Assembly: GCA_964019695.1 (NCBI GenBank) | Contig: CAXHUL010000501.1 | Coordinates: forward strand, 1-64,000 | Direction of reading: 5' to 3' | DNA from: Loripinus fragilis | Lineage: Eukaryota > Mollusca > Bivalvia > Lucinida > Lucinidae | DNA: 64,000 bases | Shown here: piece by piece, positions 42,166-51,164 of the stretch | How positions within the stretch are numbered: position 1 is the first letter of the stretch | Layout of the letters: each line of letters begins with the position of its first letter | Program-made: the position numbers and the translations under genes | The notes under the pieces: model-generated | Told to the model about the DNA's origin: nothing | The model's database searches: none | The model's input: the letters and a program-made list of their open reading frames with translations, nothing else

Positions 42166-44330
42166 TTTTTTATCTTTTCTTCAACATCATTTTCTAGACC
42201 AGGCCAATAAAATCTAGAGCGCACTAAAGAAAGAGTGCGGTCTCTACCTTGATGACCTAAATCATCATGCAACTGTTTCAAAATGATGCTTCGAAAATGG
42301 AGAGGAAGCACCAGCTGACGTGTTTGTACATTATTTAATGTAGTATTTCTGTACAATACTCCGTCAACCAATGACAACCTAGACCATTCCCGAATATACT
42401 TCAAAACATTTGGGGATTCGGTCTGGAGACTACTTTTGTCTGGACAGAATTTCAACTTAACCAGCTCAACAACCCTGGCTAAAGTAGAGTCAGCCACTTG
42501 CTCTTTTGACCAATCAACATTCTGTAAAGATGTCGAGTCCAGTAGATCCGGTGTTGGCGGATTTACAAGAGTTACAGCGTTTGAAGCAATCAAGGTTTCA
42601 ACCAAGGGACAAGACTTTCCTTCAACCAAGTATGCTTGGCACACTGCCTTAACCACATCTGGAAATAATTCCACATCTTGCGGGGGACGCCTAGAGAGAC
42701 CATCAGCATCTGCGTTAGATTTACCTGATCTGTATATTAATTTAAAATCATATGAACCTAACGCAGCTAACCACCTATGACCTGTGGCATCTAATTTGGC
42801 CGAAGTTAAAACATATGTTAAGGGGTTATCTGTATAAACAGAAAATGTGTTTCCATACAGATAATCATGGAACTTGTCGGTGACAGCCCATTTGAGACAT
42901 AAAAATTCCAGTTTGTGGGCTGGATATTTCCGTTCTACTTTGCGCAAACCCCTGCTGCCATATGCAACAACTTTTTCAAGGCCATCATGTTCTTGATATA
43001 GAACGGCTCCTAGCCCTTCTATAGATGCATCAGTATGCAAAATAAAAGGTTTGATAAAATCTGCATATGCTAGCACTGGAGGAGAGGACAATTTCTCCTT
43101 CAGTGTATCAAATGCACATTGTTGAGCAGGACCCCATATCCAAGGAATTGAACTTCTCTTCTTTTTCTTCTTTTTACCTTGGACAGAAACACCAGCATGA
43201 TGTCCAACCAACAGATCATTTAAAGGTTTGGCTATCTTTGCGTAGTCTTTGACAAAACGCCTATAATAGCCTGTAAAACCCCAAAATGATCGCAGGTCTT
43301 TCACCGTCTGAGGTTCTGGCCAAGTTGTTAGAGCAGCAATTTTTTCAGGGTCCGTTTCAATTCCTTTTTCGGACACTACGTGGCCTAAGTAGGTCACGCT
43401 AAACTTAAAAAATTCACACTTGGATGCTTTCAATTTTAAGCCATGTTTATGCAGGCGGCTGAAAACAGCATCCAAGCGTGATAAATGCTCATCGAAGGAC
43501 TCAGAGAAAATTAAAATATCATCTAAAAAGATGAGGCACTCTTTTACATTGAGCTCACCCATACACCGTTCCATTAGGCGCTGGAATGTAGCAGGAGCAT
43601 TGGTCAAGCCAAAAGCCATCCTGTTACATTCGTAGAAGCCTAAATTACCTACGGTAAAAGCAGTCTTCTCTTTGTCCTCCTCTTTCATCTCCACTTGCCA
43701 GTTACCACTGCGCAAGTCTAATTTCAAGAAGTACTTCGCACCGAAGAGAGTATCCATAGTGTCATCGATGCGAGGTAATGTATAGGCATCCTTGACAGTT
43801 CGGCCATTTAGTTTTCTGAAGTCTATGCAGAAACGCAAACTGCCATCCTTTTTTCGGACCAGTACAACATTCGAAGAAAAAGGACTTTTTGATGGCTGAA
43901 TTGCTCCAGCCTCAATCATTTCCTTCAAATGCTGTCTGACTTCCTCATAAAGGCCTGGCGGAATACGTCTATAAGGCTCCTTAAATGGAGTGTCATCAGT
44001 GAGCTTGATTTCATGCTCAACTAATTCAGTTCTACCTAAGTCAGTAGGACCGGTAGAAAATATATGAGACCAACTGCCAAGGACGTCTTTAGCTTTTCTC
44101 ACTTGATCTTGTGTAAGATTGTCCGTTTCTACCTTCACGCCAAGATCCTCTAATTTTGTGACCTTAGGCTCATGCTTCTTCACTGAAGAATCAGGAGTCC
44201 ATGAATCAACAACATCTACACCATTTATTGAACATAATAGAGATCTTGGAGGAATCTCTATTACTCGTGTAGATAAATTACACACACAGACTGGAATGCG
44301 TGCGGTAGAACGGACGATCCCAAAGATACA
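42132..44330 (-). CDS. Gypsy reverse transcriptase / RNase H (5' part of pol)
   Basis: About 720 residues. RT motifs: 'KKDGSLRFCIDFRKLN', 'YFLKLDLRSGNWQVEM', 'MAFGLTNAPATFQRLM' and the catalytic 'LIFLDDILIF' (F-L-D-D). RNase H: 'HTDASIEGLGAVLYQ', 'YTDNPLTYVL' and 'NADADGLSR'. The integrase zinc motif begins ('LHDDLGHQGRDRTL') but its last cysteine is lost to the frameshift near 42160. There is no ATG at the start: the frame is open upstream through the protease end and lies at -1 relative to protease, so it is part of a polyprotein. A 'KKKKKKR' insertion after 'VQGK' is a small local oddity. Confidence 0.95.
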   Translation of the reverse strand, partial: CIFGIVRSTARIPVCVCNLSTRVIEIPPRSLLCSINGVDVVDSWTPDSSVKKHEPKVTKLEDLGVKVETDNLTQDQVRKAKDVLGSWSHIFSTGPTDLGRTELVEHEIKLTDDTPFKEPYRRIPPGLYEEVRQHLKEMIEAGAIQPSKSPFSSNVVLVRKKDGSLRFCIDFRKLNGRTVKDAYTLPRIDDTMDTLFGAKYFLKLDLRSGNWQVEMKEEDKEKTAFTVGNLGFYECNRMAFGLTNAPATFQRLMERCMGELNVKECLIFLDDILIFSESFDEHLSRLDAVFSRLHKHGLKLKASKCEFFKFSVTYLGHVVSEKGIETDPEKIAALTTWPEPQTVKDLRSFWGFTGYYRRFVKDYAKIAKPLNDLLVGHHAGVSVQGKKKKKKRSSIPWIWGPAQQCAFDTLKEKLSSPPVLAYADFIKPFILHTDASIEGLGAVLYQEHDGLEKVVAYGSRGLRKVERKYPAHKLEFLCLKWAVTDKFHDYLYGNTFSVYTDNPLTYVLTSAKLDATGHRWLAALGSYDFKLIYRSGKSNADADGLSRRPPQDVELFPDVVKAVCQAYLVEGKSCPLVETLIASNAVTLVNPPTPDLLDSTSLQNVDWSKEQVADSTLARVVELVKLKFCPDKSSLQTESPNVLKYIREWSRLSLVDGVLYRNTTLNNVQTRQLVLPLHFRSIILKQLHDDLGHQGRDRTLSLVRSRFYWPGLENDVEEKIKNCGLVLGEKLR

Positions 44331-45010
44331 ACTCTGGGGCAGATTGTTAAACCCGCAGACAAAGATGTATCTATAGGCTCAGTGACAGCAGTTTGAAATG
44401 ATTTTGTATTTCTGACAAAACCCGATAAAGTTTTAACCTCACCAGGTGCAACTTTAATACTAAAATTGTTGGTGGTTTTCACCGGTAAAATTTCATTACA
44501 CATGCTGTCAAAAGCAACTTGCCACTCAGCAGGAATGTTTGATTCGCTTGAATCATTTGAAGCTTGCTTGCACAAACGAATGACATTGGTTCCAATGATC
44601 ACAGGGACACGACGATTGTAGTCAGTATTTTCAACTACTAAAACAGGGGCTTTATATGTTGTATTTCCTAAGGAAGGAACTACAATATCTGCCTCTATAT
44701 AACCTTTATAGGGCAATTCTGTGCCATTAGAACAAGTAACTGACAATCCAAATTCAGTTATACTATGCAATATAGGTTTGGGGTCTAAGGTTTTATAGAA
44801 GGCCTCTGAAACTGAGGTTATTCTAGAACCTGAGTCCAACAAACCAAGTGTATTCACTCCACATATTAAAATATTGTCCTCATTGGAAGAACCAATCATC
44901 CATTCAAGCAAACTTGATTGCTTAACATTTGTACAATTATTCAATGGGCTTTTCTCAAAGTCCTTTGATGATACTTCCCCAGTTTGCCCATCAACTGGAG
45001 AAGTTAGAAG
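44261..45010 (-). CDS. Gypsy aspartic protease
   Basis: The retropepsin active site is 'LLDSGSRITSVS' (Asp-Ser-Gly) and the second conserved block is 'VPVIIGTNVI'. The frame has no suitable ATG, begins immediately after the Gag stop region, and lies at -1 to gag, so it should be reached by frameshifting at the TTTAAAC heptamer (45010-45016). It ends at 44261 while RT is at -1 again. A T_TTG_GGA sequence (44318-44324) sits in the right phase for a second shift, though GGG in the slip site is unusual; a simple indel in the nearby GT run is the alternative. Confidence 0.85.
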   Translation of the reverse strand, partial: LLTSPVDGQTGEVSSKDFEKSPLNNCTNVKQSSLLEWMIGSSNEDNILICGVNTLGLLDSGSRITSVSEAFYKTLDPKPILHSITEFGLSVTCSNGTELPYKGYIEADIVVPSLGNTTYKAPVLVVENTDYNRRVPVIIGTNVIRLCKQASNDSSESNIPAEWQVAFDSMCNEILPVKTTNNFSIKVAPGEVKTLSGFVRNTKSFQTAVTEPIDTSLSAGLTICPRVVSLGSSVLPHAFQSVCVIYLHE

Positions 45011-46281
45011 TTTAAATGGTTCCCAGCATTTTCACCATGGTTGGTACCACGGCCGTTGGAACCACCACGGTGACCACGCCAAGAACCACCACCACCTCTG
45101 TTGCCTCTTTGAGAATAATTATTCTGGTGAGCATTATTGTAACTGTTATTAGAGTTGTGGTTGTTATGGTTTGAGCTACCTTGATAGCCCCTACCATAAC
45201 CACCCCTCTGAAAGTTACTTCTATAACCAGCACGTCCACGGCCTCGTGGAACATACTGATTAGAAAAGGAGTCAGGAAAATTGGACTGTCCAACAGACTC
45301 AGAACTCTGCTTTGTCTGCTGGTCAAGCCTTTCTTCCATTTTCTCCATCCTACTCATGAGCTCTTTCATGCTCTTTAATAATACATCAGTATTATTTTCT
45401 GACTCAGAAGTAACCTGATTACATTGTTGCTGCTGGGCAGTTGATTTTTTAATTTGTTTAAAACTATTTTCTTCCCGATCAACTTTATGTATTTCTCGTA
45501 AAAGTGACGGGAAGTCTTTAATGGTATCGTAAAGATGCCTTGTTGAGTTTTTCAAAGACTTGCTTTTTAAACCAGTCCAGAATTTACTCCTCAGCATTGC
45601 ATCTTTAGCAATGCCATCAATATGGCCGGACTTAACTGCCCTTGATAGGGTCTGCTCAATTCTTGAAGCAAAAGAAACCACTGATTCAGCCTCTTTCTGA
45701 TAGTCACTGTAAAATGACTGAATCAGGGTTTCACTAGAGCTGACATTTGCATAAAAACCATCTAACTTGGCTAAAATGTCAGCCACTGTGGCATTTTGCC
45801 CTAACGGCACTAAAAGGCTTCTAGCACTACCCTTTAGTGAATTCCTAATGGACTGCAACAGAATTGGTTCTGGCAGTACACTAGAACTCTGGAGGCATTT
45901 AACCTCAAGACTCCACACTTCATATGTTGTCTCCCCTTTTTGAGGTTCTTCAGAACCACTAAATGTGGGCAATTTGGGGACATAGGGACTGGGGACATAT
46001 GAAGTGTTATGAGGCAAAGTATTATTAAAAGTAAATCTAGGGACAGGTGATGGTGCTTGGCCTTTATTTATAAAAGATAATAATTTGGACCCAGCACCCT
46101 CAAACTGAACCTTTTTAGCATCTGGTGTGCTAGTCAACACTTTGGGGTCAGCCTTTTTGGGACTTCCCCCAGCATGTTTTGACATTAAAATGTCATATTC
46201 CTCTTTAGTGAGGACCTTGTAAGCTGGGTTGGATGGCGCAGCTTTCACCATATCATCCATAGAGCTATCCTTGGAAGCCAT
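45004..46281 (-). CDS. gag: Gypsy Gag with RGG-type C-terminus
   Basis: 425 residues from the ATG at 46281; ten more codons upstream lead only to TTG. The capsid-like region includes 'YEVWSLEVKCLQSSSVLPE', 'IRNSLKGSARSLLVPLG' and 'ILAKLDGFYANVSSSE', as in retrotransposon/PNMA-type capsids. A coiled-coil segment ('LLKSMKELMSRMEKMEERL') follows, then Arg/Gly- and Asn-rich repeats ('RGRGRAGYRSNFQRGGYGRG') in place of the usual CCHC zinc knuckle; these likely bind RNA. It ends 'NHLNF' stop just after the TTTAAAC slip site. Confidence 0.93.
   Translation of the reverse strand: MASKDSSMDDMVKAAPSNPAYKVLTKEEYDILMSKHAGGSPKKADPKVLTSTPDAKKVQFEGAGSKLLSFINKGQAPSPVPRFTFNNTLPHNTSYVPSPYVPKLPTFSGSEEPQKGETTYEVWSLEVKCLQSSSVLPEPILLQSIRNSLKGSARSLLVPLGQNATVADILAKLDGFYANVSSSETLIQSFYSDYQKEAESVVSFASRIEQTLSRAVKSGHIDGIAKDAMLRSKFWTGLKSKSLKNSTRHLYDTIKDFPSLLREIHKVDREENSFKQIKKSTAQQQQCNQVTSESENNTDVLLKSMKELMSRMEKMEERLDQQTKQSSESVGQSNFPDSFSNQYVPRGRGRAGYRSNFQRGGYGRGYQGSSNHNNHNSNNSYNNAHQNNYSQRGNRGGGGSWRGHRGGSNGRGTNHGENAGNHLNF
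45010..45016 (-). promoter_or_regulatory. -1 ribosomal frameshift heptamer TTTAAAC
   Basis: Gag codons read CAT-TTA-AAC-TTC-TAA, so T_TTA_AAC is exactly in the X_XXY_YYZ phase, with the gag stop two codons later. A -1 shift enters the protease frame. This heptamer is one of the most efficient known slip sites. I did not model the downstream structure. Confidence 0.8.
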
Positions 46282-46871
46282 ACTTAATGATTGGGGCTTA
46301 GAAAAGGACAAGCTAATTGACCAATGTCAAACACTAATATATAATATATAGCACCACTCACAAACATAAGGAGAGATTTCACTATATGAATACCACTATA
46401 CTATTCACAAAAAGTACATATGTTTCATGGAAGTACTACAAAGTAACAAAAATGACTAAGTACATGTGGCAGCTCAATTACTAAAAACATATACTTAAAT
46501 CATATCACCCTGTAGCATTCCATTCACATATACAAAAAAACTATCTGATCACTGTAATCAATATCACTTAGTTTGAAAAGTTCCAGTGCTGCAGAGTAAT
46601 TCTTATCTGGACAAAAGTGGCAGCTCAATTACTAAAAACAATTGTTCCAGACAAACCACACTGCAACACACTGAAGAGAAATCAAGTTCAAGTACATGTG
46701 GCAGCTCAATTGCTAAAAACATGCACCTAAAAATTGACAACTCCTCATAAATTGCAATTTCAAACAATTATATAACACAAAACACTTAGTATGCAGACAC
46801 CAAAAAAAATATTCACAAGTCTCTCTGTCAATGAAAATGCACAAGTACTGTACCTGAAAACATATTTAAAA
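46282..46871. other. Leader segment with a triplicated 'gtggcagctcaattactaaa' motif
   Basis: Between the SGNH-like gene and gag, 'gtggcagctcaattactaaa' followed by 'aaca' occurs at about 46467, 46616 and 46697 (last with one change); two copies are preceded by 'aagtacat'. No ORF. It may be a cis element such as a packaging or internal initiation signal; that is a guess. Confidence 0.55.
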
Positions 46872-47611
46872 CTAGTAACAGTATTTAAAAATAACAGCTA
46901 TAACTATGCGCCGGATCCAATACTGTGACAGAGTCACACCAGGGTGGATAGCATCTTTTAAAAGGCTATAAGAGACAGTTTTGGTGGGGTAACTCTTTTT
47001 CAACTTTCTAGTTTTGATCATGTCACAACTAAATCTAGGGGCCTGTACACCATATGTTGAGTTAAGCTCTTTGATATTTTGATTTAATTCATTGATCTTA
47101 TGGTGTAAAATCAAATTGTTCTTGTCAAAAATACTGGGGTTAGGGTGACCTTGTACACTATTCCAAATTGAAATTGAGTAATAAGGACACTCTAAAATTA
47201 TGCCTTTAACACTGTCACCATAAGAAGAGCAAATCTCAAAAAATTTATTGTATTGGTGAACAATATCCTCAACTTGAACAGTATTTAAATCAACAAAATT
47301 TTTCTGCCATATCTATTTTGGCCAACTTTTGAAGTCGAGTCACATGTGCCAGTCCACAAAATTAACAAAATGTTGCCGTATTTCCGCCTATAATTCTGAA
47401 CATTAGCAGCTATTAAATCTACGGCTTGCTTAGAATTACGGCCACCCTTTGATTCAAAAATGATATTTTTCTCTGGGTGAATACGGCTAATGTGACGTTT
47501 CAAATAATTCCCTTTACTACCACCAACTAAAATAACTGTCCGTTTTTGTGGAGTTGTAGGGGCAATAACAGGGTTCTCCCTTAAATATTTTTCTAACTGG
47601 GAAAGACTCAT
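46872..47611 (-). pseudogene. SGNH/GDSL-hydrolase-like protein, one frameshift
   Basis: From the ATG at 47611 ('MSLSQLEKYL') about 246 residues would be encoded across one frameshift. Block I is 'RTVILVGGSKGNYLKRH', with the nucleophile Ser at residue 32 in GGS instead of GDS. Block III is 'LILWTGTCDS' (G-T-C-D where G-x-N-D is usual). Block V is 'LLKDAIHPGVTL', with the catalytic D-x-x-H. The frame changes at an A5 run (47299-47303); an A6 run would keep it open, so the break may be a sequencing error. It lies between the primer site and gag on the coding strand. Known relatives are GDSL-like esterases; substrate unknown. Confidence 0.7.
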
Positions 47612-48830
47612 ATGCACAAAATAACTGATCAAATTAAATTGTTGATGGTCAAAAAATCACCAAATAGGAGAAATAAGGGGAAAAATTGGGGGAAAAATTG
47701 AACAAGGGGAAAAACAAATGTGGGAGAAATAAATCAAATGTTGGGGAAAAAATTCAAACGTCCTACCTTATCTCATCTTCTTACTGTATCTTAAGGTATC
47801 TGTCATTGCACCAGTAAGGTCTTTTAAATTTCTTACCTTATTAATTCCCTGAATAACAAAAAATTGAAATAAGAAACTGACCCCTATGCTACATACATAA
47901 TTAAAAGAAACACATATATTCATCTGCACCCATTCTGGAACCTGAAAACAAGTATTAGTGGTTAGTTCTAGTGCACATGATTCACAAAACTATCACAGAT
48001 GACAACATATAACCACTATGAATATCAGTAAAAATGTTTTACTCTTGCTATAGCATTGTCAATATTATTTTGGCAAAGTTCACTGACTTTGCCAGTCAAA
48101 TAGACAATAAATACACAGAAATAATTTGGCAAAATTCACAAATCAAGCCAAACAGATTGCCAATATTAATAAATATGCAATTTCATTATAGGTGCAAGAA
48201 TGACAACATTTACTGATCACTAAATATGAAATATCACAGACTATTCTCAAATGAGAGTTTATATATGTATATGCAAATATATGAAATGGTATGGTCCGAA
48301 AATCAAATTTATCTTTTTGAATCAAACAATATTCACATATAAAGTTTACTCTGGCCTGCTGCGAGAAATAAATTAATTTTTCATAGCAAGCAGAGTACAG
48401 GTGCACCTAGCAAATAAATACAGGGTCCACACAATGTAAATTACACGAAAAAAAAATTATCACAGTAACTTCACTGCAAGACCAGTGTCACATATAAGGT
48501 ACCAAATAGTGGAGGGATCCGGATCAGCTGGAGGCTATCCGATGATTCTCATTATTGCGGTTTGCTCCATCTTTGAATATGTGTAGTTATCAACATAACA
48601 ATTACTGATCAGATTTTTTTTAAAAAATGAATATGCAAGATTGCAACACAAAATATGGCCATTTTTATATATGAAATTATAAAATCACAAACACAGCAGC
48701 TGATACGTAGATGAATACATGAAGACATAACGGAACATGGCTGGAGGTTTGATGATCTATATAATATGATGAAGCATGGTTGTAGATGAAGGTCAGTCAG
48801 CAGAACACCCTTGTCAATGAGATGATAAAA
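47612..48830. other. Gypsy 5' untranslated leader
   Basis: A 1.2-kb AT-rich leader between primer site and the SGNH-like ORF with G/A-rich 'gggggaaaaattgaac'-type repeats near 47680-47760. Short ORFs only. Confidence 0.55.
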
Positions 48831-48845
48831 CCACGTTGGGCGCCA
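48831..48845 (-). promoter_or_regulatory. Primer binding site, tRNA-Lys type
   Basis: On the minus strand TGGCGCCCAACGTGG begins three bases after the 5' LTR end. This is the sequence complementary to the 3' end of a tRNA-Lys used by many retroelements. Confidence 0.9.
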
Positions 48846-48848
48846 ATT

Positions 48849-49379
48849 TGTCGCAGGGTATGGATTCGTATAGCCAGGGATCTCAACGACAGATGTTGTT
48901 ATAGGTTTATTTTACAGATGTAAATAAAAAAAGGTGTCCTGCTAATAATAATGTTTCCATATCATTTCCGTGAAGGAATAATCTATAAACTAATATAAAT
49001 ATATGTTCTACAGCCTGTAGATCGATGGAGTCGATCTAACTGAAAAAATGAGAATGCCTTTTCCAAATGTCGCGCGCATATGTATTAGTGATGTTATGCG
49101 CATGTGCTAAGTAAGTTAAAAGAGGTGTGTTCGTTAGCAACCAATCACCCATCATCTTACATCCTTATGTCTAACTAAAACGACTACTGATTGGACGATA
49201 AAATAGAACAACTAAGTTTCAAGATACCCCATTAAAAAAACAATGCAAGACAGGTTAAACCTGTTTTTCCCACGCTTGGTACGATTTAAGTAAATATCAA
49301 CACTACTCACTGTGGCACTAAAGGAGAAAAGGTAATTTATGCGTTAAGCAAAATAATCACAAAGTTCATCTCTGTGACA
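48849..49379 (-). repeat. Gypsy 5' LTR
   Basis: 531 bp; pairs with 39731-40261, about nine differences by eye. Confidence 0.95.
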
Positions 49380-49383
49380 TTTA

Positions 49384-49757
49384 CACTCTGTGAAAGTCCT
49401 CGATTTAAAGTTCTCTTGAGGTGACATTTGATCTTGAAGCGTCTGTTGAATATCCTCCAGCTCATACCTACTGTCTATCACTTCTGCGATGTATGACCAG
49501 TCCTCAGTAATAAGCTGTTCAACTTCCTGTGCTCCATCATGACCATCTATCACCACTGACAACCTTTCATCCGTCTGTTCCAACTTTTCCATGATTTCAT
49601 TTAACCTATTGATGCAATTACTTAAACGTTTAGAGACAATTTTAATCTCATACTGTTCTAGAGTAGCTTCTTCAACCAGGCTCCTTCCCTTTTCTAGTTC
49701 CTTTTCCAACAAGTCTCTGTACTTTGTTCTGCTTCCTTTCAAGAATAAGATTGACAT
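49384..49757 (-). pseudogene. BEL-type Gag, N-terminal part
   Basis: The ATG at 49757 starts 'MSILFLKGSRTKYRDLLEKE', with a helical, charged N-terminus ('LSNCINRLNEIMEKLEQTDE', 'EQLITEDWSYIAEVID') typical of BEL/Pao Gag proteins that contain a DUF1759-like region downstream. About 124 codons remain before the Gypsy TTTA insertion site. The remainder of the gene lies at 39730 and below. The start is only ~60 bases inside the 5' LTR, leaving little room beyond a primer site. Confidence 0.75.
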
Positions 49758-49819
49758 ATTTAAATTCTATTACTAATAATCATTTCACTGGTTCGTATCC
49801 TGTTCGCAAGACCAATTAA

Positions 49820-50148
49820 TGTGGCGACACAATCACAAACTCTGATCATTTTGAAGATACGTGCCACATTAAGGTAATGAAATACTGTTTTTAAATAATG
49901 ATAAAACAAATGTTAATTTCTGTAACCCTTTAGATTAAGTCCTCAGACTTAATATCCATTTATCTGTCCTTTTATCGTTATTCGTACATCTCCTGTTCTT
50001 CTATTGTCCTGCCATTGTTGTAACTAACGTCGTAACTAACTGGCGACAACGTCATCCGACGTAACGTCATAAAACATCAACGAATGCATAAACAGTACAT
50101 AAGTAATCTAATACATGGAAGTTAAATTATTCGCGGAGTTCCGCGACA
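49820..50148 (-). repeat. BEL-type 5' LTR
   Basis: 329 bp, matches 36234-36571. Just inside it on the minus strand 'ttggtcttgcgaacagg' is a plausible primer binding site; the matching tRNA was not identified. Confidence 0.85.
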
Positions 50149-50153
50149 CACTG

Positions 50154-50640
50154 AGCTCTTATGGTCTATAGTGAGAAGTTGTTAGATATAATAGCTTTGG
50201 TGAAATGTGAAGATCATCATACAAAATGGCTGATATAGGTTTTGAATTATAAATGCCTTTACTAAAACAAGGGCCATAACTCAAGTGCTTAAGGGATCGG
50301 TTTTGACGAAACTTATAGGATATCGAGAGTACATGGTACATATCGTTTGTACAAAGAATGATTCTAATATGACAAATAAAATATGGTTCCGGACGGACAA
50401 AAGTGCGGACGGACGGACGGAGTGGACCGACGGATGCACGGACGACGCAAAAATATGTCCCTCTGACTTCGTCGGTGGATAACAAACAGGCGAAATCCAA
50501 CGGCAATATTGTTAAAAAAAATCAACAGTTCATCGAAAATCAAAACAATTGAATAATTATGCCATCTATCATAGCATGAAACAAAGTGTTTATCATTTGA
50601 AACCGATCTGATTCCATTTACGCAAAATGTAATGAAAAAA
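50154..50640. repeat. Bivalve-type interspersed repeat with 'ggacggacggacgg'
   Basis: 'aaacaagggccataactcaa', 'cgaaacttataggatatcga' and 'gtgcggacggacggacgg' are phrases I associate with a common bivalve interspersed repeat. The ORFs here have no domain. Confidence 0.55.
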
Positions 50641-50826
50641 TATGCCTACTATCAACGCATAATGTAACAATTATTACATTTTAAACCAACTGCACATGAT
50701 TGACGCAAATGAAATAAAAAAAAAATCTAGATTATTACATTTTGCGTCGACATTCGCAACGCAAAATGAAATTTAAAAAAAGCAAAATGTAATAATTATT
50801 ACATTATTACAAAACGTGCTGCAACA
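50641..50826. repeat. Third copy of the hairpin block ending 'gtgctgcaaca'
   Basis: Palindromic 'acattttgcgtcgac' / 'gcaacgcaaaatgaaat' and then 'attattacaaaacgtgctgc', as at 9075-9244. It runs directly into RT C-terminal coding sequence. Confidence 0.75.
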
Positions 50827-50935
50827 GTGCGTGCCTGGTTGTAAACCCAATCACAGTTTATAGCTATGGTTTCCTCTTTAATTGCACGACGGTGGGTCAG
50901 GCCTCAAACTCAATGACGGCTCTGACGTAAAGCTT
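50827..50935 (+). pseudogene. RT C-terminus fragment
   Basis: Translates as 'ACLVVNPITVYSYGFLFNC' and on to a TAA at 50928-50930, the conserved tail of the same RT family as 11920-13222. It is preceded not by RT but by the hairpin block. Confidence 0.65.
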
Positions 50936-50949
50936 TAATCAGTGGGTTG

Positions 50950-51150
50950 GGGAGCGCAGTGGCTCAGTGGTAGAGTGCTTGACTCGAGACCGAAGGGCCG
51001 CGGGTTCGAGCCTCACCGGCGTCACTGCGTTGTTGTCCTTGAGCAAGACACATTTATCCTAACTTAGTACTGGTTCAACCCAGGAAGACCCGTCCCACAT
51101 AACTGAAAGATTGTTGAGTGGACGTAAAGAATCAAATCAAACAAACAAAA
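50950..51150 (+). mobile_element. tRNA-derived SINE with 14-bp target duplication
   Basis: A box 'tggctcagtggtagagtg' and B box 'gggttcgagcc' are both near consensus; the body continues 'gtccttgagcaagacac' and ends with a 'caaatcaaacaaacaaaa' tail. TAATCAGTGGGTTG flanks both sides (50936-50949, 51151-51164), and the empty version is seen in the paralogous sequence at about 57728-57741. It is recent: the duplication is perfect. Confidence 0.92.
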
Positions 51151-51164
51151 TAATCAGTGGGTTG

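Larger units (their letters stand above)
39727..49383 (-). mobile_element. Gypsy (Ty3-type) LTR retrotransposon, TTTA duplication
   Basis: Two 531-bp LTRs (39731-40261, 48849-49379) begin TGTCGCAGGG and end CTGTGACA, with TTTA on both sides (39727-39730, 49380-49383). By eye they differ at about nine positions (98%), so insertion is recent. Order on the minus strand: 5' LTR, tRNA-Lys primer site, an SGNH-like gene, gag, protease, RT/RNase H, integrase, polypurine tract, 3' LTR. It lies inside the gag of a BEL-type element. No envelope gene is seen. Confidence 0.96.
36229..50153 (-). mobile_element. BEL/Pao-type LTR element with a nested Gypsy, CACTG duplication
   Basis: Two LTRs (36234-36571 and 49820-50148) start TGTGGCGAC and end TTCCGCGACA and are flanked by CACTG on both outer sides (36229-36233, 50149-50153). 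By eye the LTRs differ at about three bases plus a 9-base indel. The coding strand is minus: gag starts at 49757. A purine-rich 'gtggtgggag' abuts the 36571 LTR as expected for a polypurine tract. No protease, RT or integrase of its own is present, so it is non-autonomous even without the Gypsy insertion. BEL/Pao assignment rests on the Gag N-terminus and LTR ends. Confidence 0.85.

Noticed and set aside
36234..50148. Polinton-like or envelope-bearing retrovirus
   Set aside because: Neither LTR element contains an envelope-type ORF with signal peptide and transmembrane segment; the extra gene is SGNH-like and upstream of gag.
50950..51025. Functional tRNA gene
   Set aside because: A and B boxes are good, but the anticodon region does not fold cleanly and the unit has a SINE body, A-rich tail and a target duplication.
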